A stretch of 64,000 nucleotides of DNA from Planctomycetia bacterium (GTDB taxonomy: Bacteria > Planctomycetota > Phycisphaerae > UBA1845 > Fen-1342). Shown here one piece after another: positions 57,411-64,000 of the stretch. The notes beneath the pieces were generated by a model, which was given only the letters and a program-made list of their open reading frames with translations, ran no database searches and was not told the DNA's origin. Each line of letters opens with the position of its first letter. The first letter of the stretch is position 1. The translations under genes were made by a program, and so were the position numbers. The stretch is taken from positions 806,001-870,000 of the forward strand of contig CP054190.1 of assembly GCA_015709575.1 (NCBI GenBank). The letters run 5' to 3'.

Positions 57411-58403
57411 TTACTCGCCGATCAGCAGGCTGACGAACGGGTCGATATCGAAGTTCGTGAGGACGCCGTCGCCATCGGCGTCCACCGCGGCCAGGTCGCA
57501 GCCGGGATAGGCCGTCGCATAGGCGGCCGCGTCGGTGAGCGCCAACACGAACGGATCGATGTCGAAGTTCGTCAACTGCCCGTCGCAGTTGTAGTCGCCG
57601 CGCGGCAGCGGTGAGCGCGCGACGTACGTCAGCGCATTGGCGAGCAGCACGTCGCCGTCCGTCGCGGCGTCCCAGTAGGCCGATGCGACCACGTCGCTCG
57701 ACACGGGGTGAAAGCCCAGTTCCACGACCCGCGGGTTCGGCGGCAGCGCGATCAGCGTGTGCCCCGTGTCCCACAGCGCCACCTTGACCGAGCCGGGCGT
57801 CACGCTCATCTCCAGCGGTCGATAGCCGCCGAAGATGCCCGACGAGTTCACGCCCCAGCGCGTGATGAAGGAGTTCACACCGTCCAGCAGCGGGTGATCC
57901 GGGATCAGAATGGCGCCCAGCTCGCCCGCGCCTTGCACATAGCCCAGCGTGCCGACGGCCAGGTTGCGCGGGATGGCGACGTAATCGCCGTCCTGCCAGC
58001 GTCCGAGCAATTGCCGAGCGGTGTTGCTGCTGGTGTTGGCGAACAACGCAACGACCACGCCGCCGCCGCCGTCCACGTAGTCCGCCAGCGCATTGCCCAT
58101 CGCGACCGAATCATCGAAAGAGTCGTTGGACCAGACGATCACGGCGTCCCACGCCGCAAACTCCGCTGGCGTGGGAGTGCCCGGGCCGAAGCGGGTGGCG
58201 TTGAAGATGTCCACGGCGCTGAATCGCCCGGTGGCCATCAGCTTGTCGCGAACGTCGGTGAAGCGCGTGTTCGTGTTTGCGTTGGCGGTGTTGGAAGCCG
58301 CTGCGACGATGGCGACGTGCGGCAGGTTGCCGGCCCCCGCGCCCGATGCGCAGAGCGCCGCGAGTGCCGTGCAGCCGAAGCGGATGAATGCGGACCAGTT
58401 CAT
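57411..58403 (-). CDS. Exported dockerin protein with a GATase-like domain
   Basis: 330 residues. Signal peptide (GCTALAALCASGAGA). HVAIVAAASNTANANTNTRF, FAAWDAVIVWSNDSFDDSVA and GNALADYVDGGGGVVVALFA resemble the flavodoxin-like class I glutamine-amidotransferase/ThuA fold, but no Cys-His pair is visible, so it may bind rather than hydrolyse. The C-terminus is a dockerin-like pair: GDYNCDGQLTNFDIDPFV and DADGDGVLTNFDIDPFV. It converges on rplI. Confidence 0.65.
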   Translation of the reverse strand: MNWSAFIRFGCTALAALCASGAGAGNLPHVAIVAAASNTANANTNTRFTDVRDKLMATGRFSAVDIFNATRFGPGTPTPAEFAAWDAVIVWSNDSFDDSVAMGNALADYVDGGGGVVVALFANTSSNTARQLLGRWQDGDYVAIPRNLAVGTLGYVQGAGELGAILIPDHPLLDGVNSFITRWGVNSSGIFGGYRPLEMSVTPGSVKVALWDTGHTLIALPPNPRVVELGFHPVSSDVVASAYWDAATDGDVLLANALTYVARSPLPRGDYNCDGQLTNFDIDPFVLALTDAAAYATAYPGCDLAAVDADGDGVLTNFDIDPFVSLLIGE

Positions 58404-58504
58404 GATGGTTCTCCCGTCCCCGGATCGCCCGATTCCTGGATGATAACGCCGCGCGGGCGCGGACTTCCCCCGTACCCGGCTGATTTTCACGCGCCAATCG
58501 CGCG

Positions 58505-61500
58505 CTAGGCCAGCGAGTGGGCCAACTCGGGGCTGGGAGCGAATCCGCGCCGCAGCGTGTTTTCGGTGATCGCGCGCGGCTCGCAGAATTGCAGCAGGTA
58601 GTCCGGCCCGCCGGCCTTGCTGCCCATGCCGCTCATCTTGAATCCGCCGAAGGGGTGCAGGTCCACCAGCGCGCCGGTGATGCGCCGGTTGATGTAGAAG
58701 TTTCCGCACTCGCATTCCTCGCGGGCGCGGGCGATGTTGGCCGGGCTGCGCGAGAAGATGCCGCCGGTCAGGGCGTAGTCGGTGCCGTTGAAGATTTCGA
58801 TCGCGTCGTCAAAGTCGCGGGCCTTGATGACCGCCAGCACGGGGCCGAAGATCTCCTCCTGCGCGATCCGCGCATCGGGCGGGACGGCGGCGAAGATGTG
58901 CGGTCCGATGTACCACCCGCCCAGTTCCTCACGCAACCGGCGCGTGTCGGTCTCCAGGGCACAGGTGGCTTCGCGCTTGCCGATCTCGATGTACTCGCGG
59001 ATCTTCTCGTAGGCCTCGCGATCCACCACCGGCGGAACGAACGTGGCCGGGTCGTCAGCCGGGCCGACCGAAAGCGAGCGGGCCGCCTCGACCAGCCGAT
59101 GCAGGAACTTGTCGTACACGGCCTCGAGCACGATCACGCGGCTGCACGCCGAACACTTCTGCCCGGCGTAGCCGAAGGCCGAATGTGCCACGCCGCGCAC
59201 CGCCTCGTCGAGGTCGGCGTCCGAGTCCACGATGACGGCGTTCTTTCCGCCCAGCTCGGCGATGACGCGCTTCACGCCCGGCTGGGCGGTCAGTAGTTGC
59301 GCCGCGGTGCGATGAATCGCGCATCCCACCGCGCGCGAGCCGGTGAACGCGATCATGTTGACGCGCGGGTGGCGTACCAGCGCGTCGCCGACGACGTGAC
59401 CCGGGCCGGGCAGATAGTTCAATACCCCGGGCGGCAGGCCCGCCTGCTCAAGGATTTCCTGCATGCGGGCGGCGATCACCATGGCCTGCTCGGCCGGCTT
59501 CATGACGACCGTGTTGCCGGTGACAAGGGCGGCGGTGGTCATGCCGCAGAGAATCGCCAGCGGGAAATTCCAGGGTGCGATGACGCCGACCACCCCGCGC
59601 GGCGCGTAGTAATACTCGTTGGTCTCGCCCGGCACGTCTCGGCGGCGGATGTTCTCGGCCAGGCGGATCATCTCGCGGCCATAGTAGTTGCAGAAGTCAA
59701 TCGCCTCGGAGATGTCGCCGTCCGCCTCGCGCCAGGGCTTGGCGTTCTCGATCGTCTCGAGCGCCGTCAGTTCGAATCGCCGGCGCTCGATGATCCGCGC
59801 CGCTTCGAACAGCACCTCGGCGCGATCATGCGGCGGAACGCGCCGCCACGAGCCGAATGCGTCCGCCGCGGCCAGCGCGGCGCGATCGGCCAGCGCCGCA
59901 TCAGCCTGGGCGACCCGCGCGATTTTATCGGACGGGCGATTCGGGCTGACCGCGTCCTCCCATGCGCCGCTCTCGACGCGCTGGCCGCCGATCACCAGCG
60001 GGATGGATCGCCCAAACCCGGCCCGCACGCTCGCCAGCGCCTCGATCAGCCGGGCGCGGTTTTCGGGTCGGGTGTAATCGATATTGGGGACGTTTTCGAA
60101 GGGGTTCATGATGATCTGGTCCAGCTCGCGCCGCTGAAGGGGCGCCGTGCGCGGCGGCGGCGTCCGCGCGCCGATCCACTCGGGGTTTTCCAGCAGCTCA
60201 TCCACGGGGGTGTCGTCCGACACCGTCTGTCGCAGGAAAGACTCGTTGGCGGTGTTTTCGAGCAGGCGGCGGATCAGGTATGCCATGCCCGGCAGCAGCT
60301 CGCCGTAGGGCGTGTAGACCCGCACGCGCTGACCCATCTCGACCGCGGCGCGCTTGATGGGGTCTCCCATGCCATAGAGCGCTTGCAGCTCGTGGTGCGC
60401 CGGTGGCGCACCGTGCAGTTCGGTCAGGGCCATCGCGACCGCCAGCGAGCGTACGTTGTGACTGGCGAAGGCGGTGTGAATGTGCTCGTGATTCTCGACC
60501 AGCACGCGCGAGACGCGCTCATAGGCCGCGTCTGACTCCCACTTCTGCCGCCAGACCGGGCAGGGCCAATGCTGCTGATCGGCCATCACCGTTTCAGTGT
60601 CCCAGTAGGCCCCCTTCACCAGCCGCACCCAGACCGGCGTGCCGCGGCGACGGGCGTAGGCGATCATGTCCTCCACGTCGCGGTCGATGTCGCGCAGGTA
60701 GGCCTGCAGCACCACGCCGACGTGCGGGTAGTCGCGGAATTCATCCTCCAGAAACACCTCACGGCAGATTTCCAGCGTGAGGTCCTTGATCGCGTAATGC
60801 TCCATATCGACGTGCAGATGCGTCCCGTGGCGCATCGCCTCGCGAAGCAGCGGCCGCAGGCGCTCCTTGACGATCCGCCGCGTGTTTTCGGGGTCGATCG
60901 CGTCGAACTGGCTGAACAGCGAAGTGAGCTTCACCGAGCAGTTGACCCGCGGCAGCGGCCGGCCGTCCGCCTCGTCCACGTGCGCCACGCCGCTCCACGT
61001 CCGCGCGCTGCGAGAAAGCCGCGTGATCAGGTCGAGATAGATGCCGTGATAATGAAGCGCCTCGGCCTCGCTGACGGCCGCCTCGCCCAGCACGTCGATC
61101 GTGAACGCGAGTTTCTGACGGCGCATCTTCAGCAGCGTGCGCTCGGCCTCCTGCGGCGTGCTGCCGGCGATGAAGCGGTGGGCCATGCGCGTGCTGGCGA
61201 AACGCGCCGCGTGGGCGGTCAGCGTCGCCAGCAGGCCGGACGTGTTGCGGAAATCGGCGAAGCGCGAGAACCAGTCAATGAAGCGGCTGCGCGGCGGGTC
61301 CAGTTCGACCAGCGGGCTTTTCGAGCGGCGCTCGGGCGGCGCGGCGAAGTACTCGCGCACGTGCCGGGCGACGTCCGGCGCATCGGTCATGGTGGGCAGC
61401 GCATCGATGAAGCGGAAGGCCTGGAGCTTGAAGCGCTCGTCGGCCATGCAGAGCGTCATCATCCGCTCTTCCCACCAGAGCGGATCGAGGATGGTGGGGT

Positions 61501-61591
61501 TGCGGCCGCGCATGCGGTCGAACATTTCGCGGCCAAGCTCGCCCGCGCGCTGCTCGACCCGCTGCTCGAACGAACCGCGAACGCTCCGCAT
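58505..61591 (-). CDS. putA: Bifunctional proline dehydrogenase / glutamate-semialdehyde dehydrogenase
   Basis: 1028 residues. The N-terminal part is PRODH: VNCSVKLTSLFSQFDAIDPE, HLHVDMEHYAIKDLTLEICR, WVRLVKGAYWDTETV and YGMGDPIKRAAVEMGQRVRV. From about residue 510 it is ALDH: GVVGVIAPWNFPLAILCGMT, IAELGGKNAVIVDSDADLDE (catalytic Glu) and GYAGQKCSACSRVIV (catalytic Cys). It oxidises proline to glutamate with channelling. There is no N-terminal ribbon-helix-helix domain, so it is not the autorepressor form. No putP transporter is adjacent. Confidence 0.95.
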   Translation of the reverse strand: MRSVRGSFEQRVEQRAGELGREMFDRMRGRNPTILDPLWWEERMMTLCMADERFKLQAFRFIDALPTMTDAPDVARHVREYFAAPPERRSKSPLVELDPPRSRFIDWFSRFADFRNTSGLLATLTAHAARFASTRMAHRFIAGSTPQEAERTLLKMRRQKLAFTIDVLGEAAVSEAEALHYHGIYLDLITRLSRSARTWSGVAHVDEADGRPLPRVNCSVKLTSLFSQFDAIDPENTRRIVKERLRPLLREAMRHGTHLHVDMEHYAIKDLTLEICREVFLEDEFRDYPHVGVVLQAYLRDIDRDVEDMIAYARRRGTPVWVRLVKGAYWDTETVMADQQHWPCPVWRQKWESDAAYERVSRVLVENHEHIHTAFASHNVRSLAVAMALTELHGAPPAHHELQALYGMGDPIKRAAVEMGQRVRVYTPYGELLPGMAYLIRRLLENTANESFLRQTVSDDTPVDELLENPEWIGARTPPPRTAPLQRRELDQIIMNPFENVPNIDYTRPENRARLIEALASVRAGFGRSIPLVIGGQRVESGAWEDAVSPNRPSDKIARVAQADAALADRAALAAADAFGSWRRVPPHDRAEVLFEAARIIERRRFELTALETIENAKPWREADGDISEAIDFCNYYGREMIRLAENIRRRDVPGETNEYYYAPRGVVGVIAPWNFPLAILCGMTTAALVTGNTVVMKPAEQAMVIAARMQEILEQAGLPPGVLNYLPGPGHVVGDALVRHPRVNMIAFTGSRAVGCAIHRTAAQLLTAQPGVKRVIAELGGKNAVIVDSDADLDEAVRGVAHSAFGYAGQKCSACSRVIVLEAVYDKFLHRLVEAARSLSVGPADDPATFVPPVVDREAYEKIREYIEIGKREATCALETDTRRLREELGGWYIGPHIFAAVPPDARIAQEEIFGPVLAVIKARDFDDAIEIFNGTDYALTGGIFSRSPANIARAREECECGNFYINRRITGALVDLHPFGGFKMSGMGSKAGGPDYLLQFCEPRAITENTLRRGFAPSPELAHSLA

Positions 61592-61935
61592 GCACTCACC
61601 CGGGCGCGCCGGCGCCCAACTCGGTTCCGAGGTTCGCGGTACCGCGACGCGGGATTCGCGCCGCCGGAAGCGCCCCGGCCACTCGCAAGCGGGTGGATTC
61701 TATCGACACTCGCCCCGCTGCGGGAACGGAGCGATCGGGCGGCGGCGGCCGGCGTCCCGAAGCAGGGACACAAGCGGCATCGACCGCGGGCGCGCGGTTA
61801 TCCTGCGAACCAGTTGGTCTGAGACGCCGGCGGCCCGGGGTACGCTGCGCCGCTGCGGCGGCGGGCGGTTCCGATCCGACCGGCAGGCGGGGCGCCTCGC
61901 GCGCGGCGCGGGCACAGCGGTTCAGGAGGTGCAGC
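61592..61935. other. Divergent intergenic region
   Basis: 344 bases between the starts of putA (minus) and the next gene (plus). No credible gene; expected to hold both promoters. Only the strong AGGAGGT at 61924-61930 could be assigned. Confidence 0.55.
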
Positions 61936-62709
61936 GTGGTTCCGAGCCAGGAATCAGCCAGGCTTGCGGCCGAAGCTCAGGCCTATCTCGCGGCGCAGCT
62001 CGGACCACGAGCACCGACGAGCGTCGATTTCGTGGCGATGTTCGACGAAGCGCCGCTGGAGACAGAGCCGCGGGTCGCACTGTTTCGGTTTCGGATCGGC
62101 GGAGCCACGAGTGCGCGTGCGGATCATCCCGCGGAACGCGCGGCGGCGGCGAGTTCTGATAAGGGCGCGACGGCCGATTGTTCTGATGATCGCGCAGCGG
62201 CGGGGAATGCCGAAGGGAGCGTGCCGGGCGGCGGTCCCGAATGTGCCGGTGCTGCGCTGCCGCACTACGTCGCCGTCGGCGGAGAATCCCCGAACTACTT
62301 CCCCGCCTACGGTCTCGACGCGGAGGATGCATTCAGTCTGTACATCGGCACGGTGTTCATGCTGGAACTTGGGGTGACGCGCGCGGATCCGGCGTCCGAG
62401 CCGCCGGGCGGGGCGGAGTCTGTGGTGGGCTTCGCGGCTCGTCAGGCGCCGGGTCTGAGCGTGGAGCAGGTGCGGCTGGATGCGCTCTTTCGCACCGAGG
62501 ACGTGTACTTCGGTGTCTACCGCGCGACCGTGGGCGGACGAGTGACGAGTTGTGTCGGCGCTCTGCCGTTTGACGTAGGCAATCAGGCCGCGACGCCGGG
62601 ATTTTATGAGCGGGTGGACCTGCCCGCGCCCGTGCTGCTGCGGCTGCATCTGGGGAGGCTCATCCGGCAGGAGGCCCGCTCCGAGCGCGGTGCGGCTGAA
62701 GGGGCATGA
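61936..62709 (+). CDS. Protein of unknown function
   Basis: 257 residues from GTG 61936, set by a perfect AGGAGGT five bases upstream. There is no signal peptide. Recognisable stretches are YVAVGGESPNYFPAYGLDAE, FSLYIGTVFMLELGVTRA and LFRTEDVYFGVYRATVGGR; residues 55-100 are Ala/Gly/Ser-rich. I do not recognise the family. The gene stands alone, divergent from putA. Confidence 0.55.
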   Translation: MVPSQESARLAAEAQAYLAAQLGPRAPTSVDFVAMFDEAPLETEPRVALFRFRIGGATSARADHPAERAAAASSDKGATADCSDDRAAAGNAEGSVPGGGPECAGAALPHYVAVGGESPNYFPAYGLDAEDAFSLYIGTVFMLELGVTRADPASEPPGGAESVVGFAARQAPGLSVEQVRLDALFRTEDVYFGVYRATVGGRVTSCVGALPFDVGNQAATPGFYERVDLPAPVLLRLHLGRLIRQEARSERGAAEGA

Positions 62710-63192
62710 GAGGCGTAGAGCGGCTTCCGTGGCCGGATACCGTCCAGGTGAAGTGACCTGGCCCAGTTCCGTGACGGAGTGCTGCGGCGCGGGGCCGTGG
62801 CGACGACATGCGGGGCGGCGGCGCCGTCGCGTCGGCGAATGCGCGGCCACATGAATGCGGCTTGTTTATGCTCCTGTTGTCCCGAACATTCGGATGCGGT
62901 GGGCGAATCATGCGGCTGAACAAAGCGGCGGACGCGGGATGTGTGCCCTGCCACGTCCGCAAGCGCCCATGCTCACGCACCTGATTGACAATTGCCGTAC
63001 CCATCGCGCCGTGAAAATCGAAATTCACCTTGCATCCCGCACATCCGGTGCGATAATTCAGTGGGGAGAGCGCCGGCCGCAAGGGCCATGAAGAAGGGTT
63101 GTTCCGACCGGCGATATCAAGCGCGGCCCCGGTCCGGCGGTTTCAATTGCCGCGGCTTTCCGACCCGGCGGCGCGTTCAGGGAGGATGTGTC
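62710..63192. other. Intergenic region before the last gene
   Basis: 483 bases without a credible gene; part is less GC-rich (about 62860-63070). It should hold the promoter of the secreted dockerin protein. GGGAGGATG lies just before that start. No riboswitch or repeat was recognised. Confidence 0.5.
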
Positions 63193-63963
63193 ATGGGGTT
63201 TTGTCGTGCCGTTCCCGTCGTTCTGGTTTTATTCGGGTTGTGGGGGGGCAGCCGCGCGCTAGCGCAGCTTGATCTTGCCCATCCGTGGCCCATGTACGGT
63301 CAGAATGAGCGGGGGAATGGTCGAAGCCCTCATCGTATGAGCCATGTGACCCCGGAACTTCGCTGGTGGGCGCCGCTTGGCAATGTGGCTCCCCACGCCG
63401 GCGGCGCCAATCTGAAGCAGTCGTCGCGCTCAGGGCCTGCGATCGACCTGGACGGCTCCGTTGTCGTCGCGAACGAGGGCTATGTGTTCGTCGTTCGGCC
63501 GCCGCTGGCGGATTTCACCGGCGACGGTTGCCGAAACAACTTCGATGTGAACGCCTTCGTCCTGGCGCTGATGGATCCGGCATCGTGGCACGCGACAATC
63601 GGAACTCCGGGCGGCGTCAATCTGCTCGGCGTCGGCGACTGCAACAATGACGGCGTCTTCGACAACTTCGACATTGACTGCTTCGTGGATCTCGTGCTCT
63701 GTGGCAACCCCTGCGGATGCCCGCGCGCCTGCTGTCTGCCGGAAGGCGGCTGCGCGGTCATCTCGCCCGGCGAGTGCACCGCCCAGGGTGGCCAGCCGGG
63801 CGGTTCAGGGGACACATGCGTGCAGGGATACTGTGATGAGCTGCTGATGCTGGGAGAAATCGAATCGGAGGCTCAGTTCGTCGTAGACATCGGCGAGGCC
63901 GAAGACGAGTGGACCGCTTTCTGGGAGACCATCACATGGCTTCGCGCGCAGTTTGCCGAGTAG
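63193..63963 (+). CDS. Secreted protein with one propeller-like blade and a dockerin pair
   Basis: 256 residues. Signal peptide (VPVVLVLFGLWGGSRALA). HPWPMYGQNERGNGRSPHRM and GPAIDLDGSVVVANEGYVFV look like the first blade of a PQQ-type beta-propeller, but the other blades are missing. A dockerin-like pair follows (GDGCRNNFDVNAFV, NNDGVFDNFDIDCFV), then a CCLPEGGC...GECTAQGG module like those in the protein at 20294, and an acidic helix. The short form looks like a truncated propeller fused to dockerin. Confidence 0.6.
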   Translation: MGFCRAVPVVLVLFGLWGGSRALAQLDLAHPWPMYGQNERGNGRSPHRMSHVTPELRWWAPLGNVAPHAGGANLKQSSRSGPAIDLDGSVVVANEGYVFVVRPPLADFTGDGCRNNFDVNAFVLALMDPASWHATIGTPGGVNLLGVGDCNNDGVFDNFDIDCFVDLVLCGNPCGCPRACCLPEGGCAVISPGECTAQGGQPGGSGDTCVQGYCDELLMLGEIESEAQFVVDIGEAEDEWTAFWETITWLRAQFAE

Positions 63964-64000
63964 AGAACGCTGTGATCCGCTGGTGCTTCCGCGCGGGCGC

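Overview
The window looks like chromosome from a high-GC planctomycete, probably a Phycisphaerae-like lineage. This is inferred from repeated dockerin-like motifs of the form NNFDIDPFV in secreted proteins, PEP-CTERM-type C-termini, an FG-GAP lipoprotein, CxxCGYD zinc-ribbon proteins and an ECF sigma/anti-sigma pair. No rRNA marker is present, so the placement is tentative.

Layout. Positions 1-7.8 kb hold the end of a HerA-like ATPase and a minus-strand envelope operon: TolC-like channel, TMTC-like TPR mannosyltransferase, family 2 glycosyltransferase, BshC-like protein. Positions 7.9-20.2 kb are a graveyard of RHS (YD-repeat) C-terminal cassettes. Six incomplete copies (called A-F here) share near-identical core sequence. 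A, B, D and E end in different, mostly cysteine-rich tips and are followed by small candidate immunity genes; C and F are reduced. The array carries a repeated 30-base palindrome, a shared nonsense codon, many single-base deletions and two insertion sequences (IS5-type and IS1182-type) inside RHS frames. Deleting either IS in silico restores the interrupted frame.

Positions 20.3-36 kb are mostly secreted proteins: a dockerin protein, an ArnT-like glycosyltransferase, a cluster with LPP20/FlgT-like domains, aat and apt, then a five-gene run of lipoproteins and surface proteins ending with a PKD protein. Positions 36.3-47.9 kb hold the ECF sigma/anti-sigma pair, two PEP-CTERM proteins, a giant three-ATPase UvrA, membrane proteins and a TPR protein.

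Positions 48-57.4 kb are housekeeping: MutS2 (no Smr domain), carA, a thioesterase, tRNA-Gln, then prs-rplY-pth-rpsF-ssb-rpsR-rplI. The last part has a dockerin protein, bifunctional PutA, an unknown protein and a short secreted dockerin protein.

The best candidate for something new is the RHS tip array, particularly copy D, whose YD-repeat region contains a two-loop dockerin-like insert. The three-ATPase UvrA, the MutS2 in which a second KOW-like segment stands where Smr is expected, and the LPP20/FlgT and lipoprotein clusters are the next most unusual items.
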